The notes: generated from the sequence alone by a model not told the origin. DNA of 64,000 nt from Platycnemis pennipes (GCA_933228895.1 OW121847.1:82687656-82751655); one strand, 5' to 3'; positions 21,693 to 32,362 are shown, counted from the stretch's first letter. Program-made: numbers and translations.

Positions 21693-24600
21693 CTAAAAAG
21701 AAAAAAATGTTTCATCATTTTTGTCAAATGAAAAATCCTGTAGTATCAGGTTTCTCTATTTTTTTAGTTTTATGTAATTTATTTTGGCCTTGATTAACTT
21801 TGCCTCCGATAGTGTACAAATTCTTGGGTTGATTATGATGGATTTTGACATAAGTACACAATTGCCATGGAAGTAGTGTTCAGACTCTGTCCTAACATTG
21901 CTTCCATGATATGCATATTTCATGGATCTTAAGTCTACTTGAATAGCTTGATTTTTTTCTCAAAGATTAATCATTTAGGATGTGCGAGATTACCTGCTGA
22001 TTTTGGTGGTAGAATATCAACATACAACCTACTACAAGAAATTACCTGGTTGAGCTCATAAATATGGTATCTCATGTAAATTGAGAATAAAGTTATGCTA
22101 GTAAAAAACATGTGTTAGGAATAAACATGCTCATGGATTTTGCTATTGATCTCATTTCACTAATTATTTGTGAAATAATATTCTAAGAAGTTTCTGCGTG
22201 ACATTTCATAGCTAAGTGGATAACATAAAACTTGGCCATGAATAAATTTACTAAAGTAAGTAACAGTAAAATGATACTCATTAAAATTGATTGCTACCAA
22301 CCTATCATTTCAGACATGGGAATGGTTCCTCCATATTCCTTGGGAAGTATCCTGGGATCTACAGATTGGTGTAGTTCCTGCATTGATGAATGAAGCTGTT
22401 GGGAGAAAGATCTCTTAGTGCATTATAAAATACAATTTGACTTATGGTACATTTTATTGCCACAAAATTAGGTAGGTACTTTGTAGTGTAAGTATTAGTT
22501 CAGAAATACCCTGCCTGCATTCATCTTGGATAGTGACACTGAAATAAAAAATGCTACATGTTTTTACATGGAGTAAGAAATTAATGAAATTAAAAACTTT
22601 GTATATTCCACAACATAATGGTAAAACACGACCGGTTTCATCCACAAGAGGGCATCTTCAGTTAATTTTGCAGAAAATTTCAGACCTTTAATGTACTCTT
22701 ATTAGTGGGATAAGGGAGGGCAAGGATAGTGGAAGTGGGGACTTAACTCCAGTCAAATTTTAGGAGCCAAAGGGAGGTCAAAGGGGTTTTAAGGAAGAAC
22801 ATAGGGTGATGTCAAGGATCTCTCATCGATGAGAGGATTCACATATATTTGCTGGAATGCCATGATTACAACTTAACACACATTGGCCAAACAGGAAGGT
22901 CATTTATAATAAGAAACAAAGAATGCAAAAGATCTTATATAATGGGGAACATAGTGAAATCTTTTTTTTGCAAACACCTGAGTTAGGAGGTGGCACGAGT
23001 GATTTTACTTCAAATATTCAATTCAAGACCAAAGGCCAGAAGCTCAATATTTTAGAGGAGCTGGAGATTCAGAAAAATTGAACCCATGATCATATCGTGA
23101 ATGATGCTATGCTTTCTGGGCCTTCCCCCATCCTCTATATTGCCCTACTTCCTTAAAACCACTTTGACCTCTCCTTGTCCCCTTACATTTGAATTGAAAT
23201 TAAGTTCCCCCTTCCACTATTCTTACCCCTTCCCGCACTCCACCTATAAGAGTGTATAAAGTATTGAAATTTTCTGTACAATCACCTGAGGATGAAACCG
23301 GCCATGTTTTACTATTTAAGTGTTGAATACACAAAGTTTGTAATTTCATTGGAGATGAATTTCCATAAAGATGAGCCTAAAAACATAGATTTTTTTGGTA
23401 TGAAATATTATTTACTCTGTTTAAATCACTTTAACATTGAGCTTGCCAAACCGAAATTGTGCTTTCCTTGTAGGTTAAGTAGTGATTGTTACAGTATTTA
23501 TTTATATTCCAGTTTGTGGTAATCATGAAATCTTGATGGCCCAAGTGGCAGTTCAAAGTAGGTGAAAAGAATACTCACGTGAAACCTGTTCCTCATTTTT
23601 TCAGAAAACAAGGTCTTGCAAAAGTCATACACCATTCTAAATGCTTGTGGTACATGAAGGAAATGGATTTCTTTGTGGCGCATTGGTACAGCTTGCTGAA
23701 TTGGAGAGAAACCAATGATAGGATTACAATGTCCTCATCTGGAATTCATAAATCATGAACGCAAAGAGTAGTTACCAACCTCTCCTAGTTTTATAACAGC
23801 ACCCAACTCTGATGGTGACCATAGAGTCATTTGTGCAGCACATACACCTTTAAGGTCAGCAACATGGGTGAATCCCAGGACTTGATTTTCTTCATCTTCC
23901 AATAATGTTTCATATGTGACAAGGTGTGCCTTTGACATATCTGAATTATTATATTTGTATGGATCAAGTTTTCCTGAAAAAGTTAAAGAGAAGCATGATA
24001 TTGATATCTTCCTGTTAATGAATAATGAGTGTTTTGAATAATGCTAATGGGTGAAAAAACATTTTAATACAGAGTCAATACTTTTACAGTCAGTCTCCAG
24101 TAACAAATTAGAGTGCAATGCTCAGAGATTAAAAGGCTGTTCATTGATTCTATTGTTGTTTTGTCTTCGTATCGAGCATATACTGTTACATTATCAACAA
24201 TTGTTTTAGAATTAATATTATGTCCATACAGTCAAATGGGTTTTATTATTTTGCTTTCAACCCTTCACCACCAGTCAACATAAACAGTTTGCTATTTTGT
24301 CATTGAACAGCTCCAATTCTTTGAAAACTTTGACAGAACCGCAAAACTTTTAAAGGAATTCTCTATTTCTTTCATCATTTAAATATTATACAAAGTGATT
24401 TTTGCTGAATTTCTCATCATTCTAGTGAAAATATTTTACTATGGGGCTTATTGGTGACAAATAATTCACGTTTATAAATTTCTTTGATTATGACTGACGT
24501 TAGGAAATTTATAACTTTGAGAACCATGAGTCCTAATATTGGACTTAAAGGTCTTGTCCCTCACAATCAGCAACATCTCTTGCCATGGTCATTTCATGAT

Positions 24601-27600
24601 ATATCACCTTAACCTGTTTCACTTCATGTTGTGAATTAACTTTTTTTTCTTCAATGAGAAACTTCTTAAAAATGGTTTGCATGATTGAAAGAAACTGAGT
24701 AATTTCTATGCATGAATTCTTTGGCATTTATTTCATGTTGGTTTCTAAACAACCTAACCCAATCAGTTATGTGTTAAGAAATATATAAGTATACTGGCAT
24801 TATCTAATGTATTTTGCTTGGAGTTGGCAACAAAATGTTTGGAAATGCTTGTATCATCTACAATTGTTATAGCTAATGTTTTAGGAATCCCATCATTTTA
24901 ATAGTGAAAAAAATAGTATGGGATATTAATTCTGTAAATCTTCTTGAAAACCCCTTTTAACCAAAGTAATTATAAAACTGCTTTGTTTACAGTTTTGTGT
25001 TCTTGGACAAATCCCTACCAAACCAGACATAGACCACTGGACAGGGATATCTCCAAAACTAATTTAAAACCAATCATCCTGCAAAAATGATACATTGGAT
25101 TTGGAAAATGTGTGATTGATCACCAATCTTAATGGCAGTTCTCATGATAGCTCACCAGCATTTGCAAAAATCACCCTTCGGCCAAGCTTGTCCCTCTGAG
25201 GCAAGGCAAAAAGATATCTGGAATAAAAAGGATTTTTTATATTAGTTTGATCATCAAGATCTTTTACAATAGCACTATACCTTTAATTTTTCTAATTTGA
25301 AATAGTAATAAAATATGAAATAGAAATCACTCTGATGTTTGAATATTATATTGATCAATATAAGTAATAATCTTGTTGATAATTGAGAAGCTAAGAGATA
25401 GTACTAATGATTTCATCTCCTTAGAGTGATATCCCTTATTGCTGGAAACTAGTTTCAATCCTTGTCATAACTCATTGTTAATGTATTCATTATTATCACT
25501 TGTTCATTCATCATCTTATTTGAGAAGTGGTAAAATACTCTTTGGCTGTGGATATCTAAATTACATAACAGAATCTATTTCATCATTCTATCAGAACATG
25601 AAGAATAATTGACCCTTTCACTGTGGGTGGCAATAATGTCTCCTCATGAGAGCCTATTGCTTGTATGCACATGATGAGTATGTCTCATCTTCATTTTCAT
25701 TTGGGATTTTGTCTTCCCGTGTTTCATTCTAACTCTACCCCATGTGGAAATGCAGAGGATGATAAAAAAAATGGTATTTTATTCACTACATGGAGTCACA
25801 GTCACTTTCAAATTGACACAGTCACTTTCAAATTTTTATAGGTATATACATACATATATATTGCATTCAAATGTCATGATTGAAATTTTTCACTTGAGAG
25901 CACCCATGAACTGGCTCCGCATACAGCATTAAAATACTTTTGTATTGAAAGGGTTAATGAGAGCTAGTTGTTCATTCTATCCCTTTACATTTTCATTCCA
26001 TGCAAAATAATGAATTTCTCCTCAGTTTACTCCCGCAATGCACTGATTAGCTAGCAATGGACTGGTTAGCTAATAACTTTTGGTCAGACATTCATATTTT
26101 TAAACAAAGAAAAAAATGTTTAAAAAAAGAAAGCCAATAAATTTGAAGAAATATAGTTCCGATACCAGAATTTTGGACAGTACAGTGACAATGAATGTGG
26201 AGGAAATTTAGTGAGAGAGAATCATTTAAGCTCCGGGCCCAGAATGCTCAGCTAAGATCAAAATATTTATCCATTCCAAATATCTTTTGAAAGTGAGTTG
26301 CAGCTGCCATTTATCCACTTTTCTCCATTTTCCTCCACTCTTTACATCAACATGCTCATAGATCCATTTTTATTGATTATCACATCGGACACAATGCCTT
26401 CCATTACCTTACTCTTAGCTCAGTGCTGTAGCCTTAGCAGTAGTTTGGATATTGATTCAGTGGTGACTTAATAACCTAAAGGCCATTTTAATATGCTAAG
26501 GATTCCTTTGAGATTGGCATACACTTTTTTAAGCTACTCTGTCTCCATCCTTTTCTCATTTTACCTGAACCATCCTCATACTGATCCAAATGCCTGTATA
26601 CTCCACCCACCCAACATTTCCATTTCTATTTATTCCTTCTCATCTTTCTGTTCAACATCCTCTCTTTCATAGTAGGTATATCTTATAACTCTCCTTAATC
26701 TCCAGATCTTCCAGTAACCCATTGGCTTAAAGAGACGGCGATTTGTTGGCTGGCAGAACTTGGCCTTCCATTAAAGAGCCAGATAATTAATTAATTAATT
26801 AATAATTAATATTCTCTTAATGCAAAAAATCTATGATAAGGGCTGTAGAATGTTTTTAATTGATTGAAAATAAATACAAAATATGATTTCAATAAAAAAT
26901 AGAGAAATAAGTGGCAAAAAAGGAGTAAAAAATTCTAAGCCATTGGGTTAAGCATTCTATTCACTTCTACCAGACCTATCTTGTTTTTGTCTTTCTATCC
27001 TTCCAGGGAAAGGGCCTAGTCATGTTGAATCACTAGTTCTCATCAGATAACCAAAGCTAAGCAACATTGGGCTCAGAGGGGGGTGGAACCCCCTCTATAA
27101 CTACTTTGGTGCTCTTGTCCCCTGTCTGTGAGTGGTGGTCAGGTAAAATGTGGTTTGGAACTTTGGATTCAAAGGGATCTAAGAGTCAGTGGGGCTATTA
27201 ATATAATTAGTAAGATTTTAATCTAGCATTTTGTCCTCTCTACATTACGGCATGGTTTCAGATCTACAGGTGCTATGCCTGTTACTCATCTTCAATCTTT
27301 TCTTAAGTGTGTGTATGATGAATTCACTATTCATGTCCTCTTGGTAAACTTTGTAATTCTATGTTGTCAAATATTTTAGCATTTCTATTTTCACCAATAG
27401 GTGACCTAATTATCTTTCTGTCATTCCCTTATATAAAATCACAGCTAGTAGAAAGAGTTCTATAACTCTTTCTACTAGCTGTGATTTTTACTCATAAAAT
27501 TGGTGTCAACATATTTAGCAATTTACAAGGGGACCTATTTAGCAATATCTTTTAAGTCATAACTATCAATAGCTGATCAGCTTTTTATTTCGTATTTCAA

Positions 27601-29452
27601 AAAAATATTTTAGTAGTCCCAGTGTTTCAAACAGTAAATAATTTTATGCTAAAAGATTGTAACAGAATTAGGTACAAATAAGTACTCCAATGGGGATTTC
27701 TGGGCCAAATGGTTATTTTTGGGTTCTCCTAGGAAGGTTACTTCTTAGGCCTAATATGCATTTGATGTTGTCAACAGCAATTCCTTGTGGTTAGTCAAAA
27801 GTCATGTCATACACACAAATTTTTGCTCGAGTAGTAATTATTGAAATAATTTATGGTGCTAAACTGTGCATGCTATGTATAAAATTCACTCTCCATGTGA
27901 ACATATTCAAGGTATAAACATTTCTTTCACTTCTGGCTGAACTAAAAGTGTATCACATATTTCCTTTTCTCTGTGGTTTGTAATAAAACTTCACTATACT
28001 ACCCTATAGGGTATAATTATCCCTTTTTAATCTCTTATTATTCAGTTATTACTTACCCACTTTTGAGGAGCTCATACACTGATGGTTCCAGGTAATCCAA
28101 CTGTCTGCAGTAATGTGAAAATACATTTCTGAAATGAAGGTATTTTAGAATTGTCTGTTGGGCCAATGGAACACTGAATTTCTTAACTCTAAGAAACCTC
28201 AGGATGAAGGCATCATCTGAAAGAGAAATTGAAACTCATGACTGATTTTATCATGGGGTAATGACCTTCAAGGTAGCTCATTATATAAGTTCAAGTTATC
28301 TTGAAAATTTTATTTTTCCAACAAAAATACAAGTTTTGAGCATAATTATTCATAGATTAACTTCATAGCAATATAGCTAATTGATCCTAGAAAAATTATC
28401 ATCACTATCAGCAAGCATAAAAATCAATTGGTATTTCCTTGTAAAGAAGATGTATGGTCAGATAGATGTTTTTATGTTAGAAACTGATGGAAAATGACAA
28501 TTCTATCATTTTCTTGATGCTGTAACCTCCAGTTCTGTATTCCAAAGTTAGCATGTATGTCTATGGCAAGGACCAATGTTTCTATAGCTAATTTAGTTAC
28601 TCTATCTTGTCCAACATCAGATCTCATATGACATTTTAATTTATACTCTTTCTTGGATCGCTATATGTTTTGGTATAAGTAAACAGTTGAGTTCCCAACC
28701 TCTTTCGCACCGAAAATAAGTAGGAATTTCCGGTATGCATATTTCATAAAAAAGGATTTGGAAAAGGTTGAAATACCATTGATTACATCTATGAAAGTGA
28801 TTCATGAACAAAATGGTAAGAACTCAGAGAATCATACATATATCATCAAGTTCCAAACTTCAAAATGTTCGATTTAAATATTTCGTACTAATTTTTCAGT
28901 GATTTGTTCAATGTGTTTTCTGAGTACCAAACATCTCACATTCCACAGATATCACTGATATTGGCTTTGATACTGATCAAGTGAATTCAAGGGAGAATAA
29001 GTTGAGGCAATGTAGTAAATGAAGTTATTTTGGAGCAGTAATCTTTGAAATGAAGACATTTTAGGTGTTACCTATCAACAGTAATGTTGAATGAAGAGTG
29101 CCTCTATTCATACTGCACCATTTTAAAAGGCAAATTTTTCCACATGTGAGGAATGGAAAATTAATTGGTGTGTTAATAGTTGATTCAGTATTAGTTTTAC
29201 CAAGGATATTCAGTTTTTACCAGTTCTTCCGTTTTTAATGTCCTGACTCTTCTGAAGCCATTCCTTCATTAATTGCAGGGCTTGCTCTCGTGATGCACGG
29301 TCCTCCCTCAGCTCCTTCTTAGCGACTGCAATAACTGCCTCACGAAGGGAAGGATAACCAGCAACCATCAACATGCCTCCATCGCCACCGCCCCCCTCCT
29401 GGCCATCGTCAGCTACCCAAGGGCGAGCAGAGATAATGCCCCGTCCTGCCAT
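21526..29452 (-). CDS. CRAL-TRIO/SEC14 lipid-transfer protein, TTPA/clavesin-like, complete
   Basis: The protein belongs to the family binding hydrophobic ligands (tocopherol, retinoids, phosphoinositides) and moving them between membranes in the cytosol. Coding exons, in order, are 29452-29221, 28216-28057, 25217-25156, 23973-23780, 23695-23579, 22395-22302 and 21692-21526, giving 1,026 nt and 341 residues with all junctions in frame. A Gly-rich N-terminus (GQEGGGGDGG) precedes the helical CRAL-TRIO N domain, including DDAFILRFLRVKKF (78-91). The lipid-binding domain runs about 120-285 with DKLGRRVIFANAGKLDP and the family hallmark LPKEYGG (272-278). A basic C-terminal tail of about 50 residues is not conserved in my memory. 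No signal peptide or membrane segment is present. The exact orthologue (alpha-tocopherol transfer protein-like or clavesin-like) and the ligand cannot be settled from sequence alone. Confidence 0.93.
22302..22395 (-). CDS. CRAL-TRIO protein coding exon 6
   Basis: The acceptor is TCTCCCAACAG and the donor is ATGATAG|GTTGGT, phase 1. It encodes residues 256-286 with the hallmark LPKEYGG followed by TIPMSEMI, the end of the CRAL-TRIO domain. Confidence 0.92.
22582..23352 (+). mobile_element. Penelope-like element remnant with inverted terminal arms
   Basis: Two arms of roughly 200 bp are reverse complements of each other: 22582-22797 and 23148-23352. Matching landmarks are GGTTTTAAGGAAG against CTTCCTTAAAACC at the inner edge, AAATTTCA, ATAGTGGAAG, and CCGGTTTCATCC against GGATGAAACCGG near the outer edge. 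Between them, 22837-22983 on the plus strand encodes a GIY-YIG-endonuclease-like remnant (IHIYLLECHD, then LTHIGQTGRSF), ending at TAG. An ACCGGTTTC terminus and a GIY-YIG domain are typical of Penelope-like elements. No reverse transcriptase remains, so it is a short deleted copy, lying antisense in a host intron. Confidence 0.75.
22837..22986 (+). pseudogene. GIY-YIG endonuclease remnant of the Penelope-like element
   Basis: About 49 codons are open before a TAG at 22984-22986. The usual GIY is IHIY and the usual YIG is HIG, followed by QTGRSF and a partly conserved N-K-E-C-K-R segment that corresponds to R-x-K-E-H in intact copies. The rest of the domain is lost after the stop. It is judged non-functional. 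Confidence 0.7.
23579..23695 (-). CDS. CRAL-TRIO protein coding exon 5
   Basis: The acceptor TTTCTCTCCAATTCAG precedes CAAGCTGTACC and the donor is TTTCAC|GTGAGT. It encodes 39 residues (217-255), with VPMRHKEIHFLHVPQAFRMV and KTLFSEKMRNRFH. In this family the segment contributes basic residues for phosphoinositide contact; whether they are used here is not shown. Confidence 0.93.
23780..23973 (-). CDS. CRAL-TRIO protein coding exon 4
   Basis: The acceptor is TTTAACTTTTTCAG and the donor is GGAGAG|GTTGGT, phase 0. GTTGGT is weak but is the only site that keeps frame with the next exon. It encodes residues 152-216, including the acidic ETLLEDEENQVLGFTHVADL segment, which corresponds to the family's central ligand-cavity strand. 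Confidence 0.9.
25156..25217 (-). CDS. CRAL-TRIO protein coding exon 3
   Basis: This 62-nt exon has acceptor TTTTTATTCCAG and donor AATGCTG|GTGAGC, phase 1. It encodes residues 131-151, GYLFALPQRDKLGRRVIFANA, the first strand of the SEC14 fold. It is too short to stand out as an open frame but joins its neighbours exactly in frame. Confidence 0.93.
25798..25834 (+). repeat. Two-copy tandem repeat, 20-bp period
   Basis: ACAGTCACTTTCAAATT occurs at 25798-25814 and again, identically, at 25818-25834. It lies within an intron. Confidence 0.7.
26788..26816. repeat. TTAA simple repeat
   Basis: A run of TTAATTAATTAATTAATAAT. It is a short microsatellite in an intron. Confidence 0.7.
27013..27076 (+). 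repeat. 5S rRNA-derived segment (possible SINE3-type head)
   Basis: The sequence follows eukaryotic 5S rRNA from near its 5' third. Landmarks are CATGTTGAATCACTAGTTCT (5S: the GCTGAATAC-CCGGTTCT part), CATCAGATAACC (TCCGATCACC) and AAAGCTAAGCAACATTGGGC. The last is a nearly complete 5S internal-control A-box region (AAGYYAAGCARCGTNGGGC). The 3' half of 5S is absent, and an unrelated GTGGAACCCCC-type sequence follows. It is a pseudogene or the head of a 5S-derived SINE. Confidence 0.75.
27235..27300 (-). other. Hammerhead-like / Penelope-terminus-like motif
   Basis: On the minus strand UUGAAGA (plus 27289-27295) is followed by a possible stem ACAGG/CCTGT (27266-27270 with 27278-27282) and then UGAAACC (plus 27254-27260). 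This is the order of a hammerhead core, CUGANGA - stem II - GAAAC, with one base off consensus. The GGCATGGTTTCA terminus resembles Penelope-type ends in insects. Confidence 0.35.
27435..27488. repeat. Perfect 25-bp inverted repeat with 4-nt loop
   Basis: Arms are 27435-27459 and 27464-27488, starting AAAATCACAGCTAGTAG and ending CTACTAGCTGTGATTTT, with loop CTAT. All 25 pairs match. It lies in the second coding intron of the CRAL-TRIO gene. Confidence 0.85.
28057..28216 (-). CDS. CRAL-TRIO protein coding exon 2
   Basis: The acceptor TTTCTCTTTCAG precedes ATGATGCCTTC and the donor is AAAAGTGG|GTAAGT, phase 2. It encodes residues 78-130, DDAFILRFLRVKKF through QLDYLEPSVYELLKS. This is the end of the CRAL-TRIO N domain and the linker to the lipid-binding domain. 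Confidence 0.93.
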
Positions 29453-29463
29453 TTTGTGGTCAC
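29221..29463 (-). CDS. CRAL-TRIO protein first coding exon
   Basis: The acceptor (minus strand) CTTATTTCACAACAG precedes GTGACCACAAAATGGC, so a short 5' UTR (29463-29453) is spliced on from an upstream non-coding exon. The ATG at 29452 opens MAGRGIISARPW. The donor is GAACTG|GTAAAA, phase 1. It encodes residues 1-77 and the start of the CRAL-TRIO N domain. An open frame extends further upstream but crosses the acceptor. Confidence 0.88.
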
Positions 29464-30330
29464 CTGTTGTGAAATAAGATGAGAAATCTTGATAAGTACT
29501 TTTCCCACCATTCAAAAATACATTTGAAGATGTTAAAGGCCCAATATTCCTGCTGATAATTCTTGAGAATATGATTCATATTCACAGGGTCAGTATAACA
29601 CATTGGGTACCTATTTTCAGCATTCATTTTCTGATTGAATTCTTCAAAATCACCACCATATCTTCATATTTGCCTTAAACCATTCAAAGGTCAATAAATT
29701 TCTTTACTGTGATAGGTGTATGGTGCACAGATGCCCACTACCTACTGGATAATCTTTTGCCATTCACTTCATATAATAATATGTATCATCTGAGGATTCA
29801 ATGCCATTCACCATGACCATCAATGGAAGTACCTGCAATAATATGCCTTTCTAATATGTACCTAACCTTAGCTTTTCACTTTATTTGTTTTCCTTTTAAC
29901 ATTAAGTATTTCCATTTTTTAACTAAGGAATCAAAATTAATAATACTTCAGATAACTTATGCAGCTTCAGACAACTAATGACCCCCTTACATTTTAAAAA
30001 GGAACCATCATTGAAATCCCGTCGCCGTTGTTTGCACACATAAGGGACATAACCATACTCAGTATGGTTGTAATATAGGTTCAGTGCCTTTATGGGCAAA
30101 GGATCTTTCTGTGAGGCTCTAGATGTTATTAAGACAACATCACACCATCTCCAAGAGAATTCCAGGAGTTGTGGAATTTAGTTAACTCTTACGTAAATAT
30201 TCTAGATGCAAAACTATTACAGTATTAATAATTGTCACTACAAGTAATAAAATTGCTCGCAAATAGCTGTCTGTTATGCATCACAATATCAGCATATTGG
30301 AGGAAATGGGCGATGTGTCAAGGGCCATTT
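29464..30330 (-). other. 5' intron of the CRAL-TRIO gene (AT-rich part)
   Basis: This is upstream of the first coding exon, which begins at a splice acceptor, so it should be intron. Nothing recognisable is seen. It marks the end of the CpG-poor zone. Confidence 0.5.
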
Positions 30331-31375
30331 GGCATCACGTTAAGAATTTGTAGAGCAGGGAAATGTACCCATTCCGTCCCACCGGTTTTGCCCCCACGCA
30401 TGTAGTCTCCTAAGGGTCGAAGAAGGGCCTCCACTCTCCCCGTTGTGGTCTTCAGTGACCTCGCGGCAATACTGCCTTGTGATCCATCCCCGTCAGGCCC
30501 GGTGACGGAATACTCGGGCCCCTGGACAACTGGGTGGTCCAGGCCCCTAAATACCGGACAAGCAGGAGGGCTACTCGCCCCCCCCCCCCTCCCCCCCCCC
30601 CCTCCCCCCCCCCCCCAGAATTTGCCCTGGGCCCTTGAGAAATGAGTCTTCATGAATAAAAATTAAATTTCACTTGTTTCCAGCTTGCCTTTTCCCTTCT
30701 GACACATATCCTCCTTCATATGCACTTTTAGCGGAATGCTAGTCCCTACCCCCTCCTATCCGCAAAAAAAATGCGGGCCCTTTTCTTAAGAGCTGGCCTT
30801 TTCAAGGTTGGCCCCTCCCAGCGGAAATAGTTCCGACAACCCTGTCCCCCCCTTGTCACCGGCCCCGATCCCCGTGCTCCCGACCAATCCGCATCGCACT
30901 GAAAGCGTCGTTAAAAAGAATATTTGGATGAACAAACGATGAGAATATAGGAGGAAAGACAAACATTCCTAGCGCACGTTTTCCGCGAAACTTGCGAGGT
31001 GGCATGAGCCAGTGACGCAACCCATCCTCCATTTCGCAAAGTGAGAAAAAAGGAAAGCGTGTTTCTCGTGCATGTGACAAGATTCACGGCAATAATACGC
31101 CGCCGCCGCTTTTGGTATAACTAGACGGGGTATACCTGTTTGTTTAAACCCCCCAAAAACATTCCCGTAATTTATTATATTTTGCATGTTTTGAACTAGC
31201 GTTTAGAATTTTGCTTATTGAGCTGAAAAATTAGTTTAATTGTCTTCACGAAAAGTGAATGCTAATTTAATTATTTTTTCAGTAAATAATAATCTAAATA
31301 TAATTTTATGATGATGCTCATAAATGTTAATGAAGCCCCCCCCAGAAAGAAATCCTGCGTACGCCACTGCCCTTT
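30331..31375. repeat. GC-rich block with long C-run, probable inserted repeat
   Basis: GC and CpG content rise abruptly here. It includes a C-run at 30578-30616 interrupted by only two T, GGCCCCTAAATACCGG and CCCTGGGCCCTTGAG segments, and ends at ATCCTGCGTACGCCACTG (31354-31371). On the other strand that end reads CAGTGGCGTACGCAGGAT, a terminus seen in hAT-type elements. A matching left terminus was not found, so limits are uncertain. The Gly/Pro-rich open frames across the C-run are artefacts of composition. Confidence 0.4.
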
Positions 31376-32362
31376 GGTATACCATAGCTTGGTTAATGTG
31401 GCCGCGCGCGAAGCGTATCGCATTGCTCGATGATATTTACGATCTTTCTTGAGGGTCCCAAATCGCAGTTGTGCAAGTTCGCGTGGTGGGTGAGCGGAAA
31501 ATCAATTGAAGTTTCACTGGATTGCATGACAAGGGAAGTGAACGACATCCTGTGGGAATTCGCAGTCGATTGGGTAAAGGCTTCCGTGATTCACCAAGAG
31601 ATAGATACCAGTGGCTCTCATTGAGCCGATGAAATGTTTTCCTACTCAGCTCCGATTGGAATGAAATGATTGTTTTCGAACGAGAACGATTTTCGTATGG
31701 ATCGAAACTCGTCGCGAAGTGTCGGTCGAGTAAAAAGTCAAAGTACTGCCATTATTCAACGTATAATTGACGTACTTTGTTTTGTTCCAGTCTTCATTCA
31801 GCTCGAGAAGGCAAAAAAAGCTTGTTTCTTGGATGTGTAGACCTAAAAAAATACATGCATGTCGAGAAAAGAGTAACGTAGACTCTTGCCGAAAAATATG
31901 GTACTTGGGTTATATTCAGGTTTGGTAAAAGCTAATCAAAGAGTAACTAATTTAAAAATTAGTCTCCAAAAATGTCAAAAAGCAGATAATGCTAAAAGCA
32001 TATTTTAAAATTAACTACCGCAAAGTTGTATATGTTAAATACGCTTCTCATGCTTTTGATCTTATGTACAATCGCATCCTCGCTTTGATAATGTGATTCC
32101 TTGTTGGCCATTTTCAATTCTCAGGTTTTTCATGCCCACTCAACCATTCACCTTTTTTATTTCAAATTTACCTCATTTTCACAAAATTTACTTTAATGAA
32201 CACGTCTTGCTTTTTCTTTTTCCTTTCTGTCTGAGATCCAGCGGCTTCGTGCGAGATCCTAAAAGAGTCCTATTTCTGTTGAAGACGTCATACCAGTAAA
32301 AATATTGTAATTCCTGTCGCATAATGTGATCAGGTTTCGCAATGAAAGCAGCAACAAACTCA

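Larger units (their letters stand above)
21693..28056 (-). other. Introns of the CRAL-TRIO gene, repeat-bearing
   Basis: Outside the exons the DNA is AT-rich and CpG-poor. It contains a Penelope-like element (22582-23352), a short tandem repeat (25798-25834), a TTAATTAA simple repeat (26790-26815), a 5S-derived segment (27013-27076) and a hairpin (27435-27488). Large parts, including 23974-25155 and 25218-26780, show nothing recognisable. Confidence 0.7.

Noticed and set aside
30318..30653. Gly-rich and Pro-rich open frames on both strands
   Set aside because: They are created by the C-run and GC-rich composition; no conserved motif.
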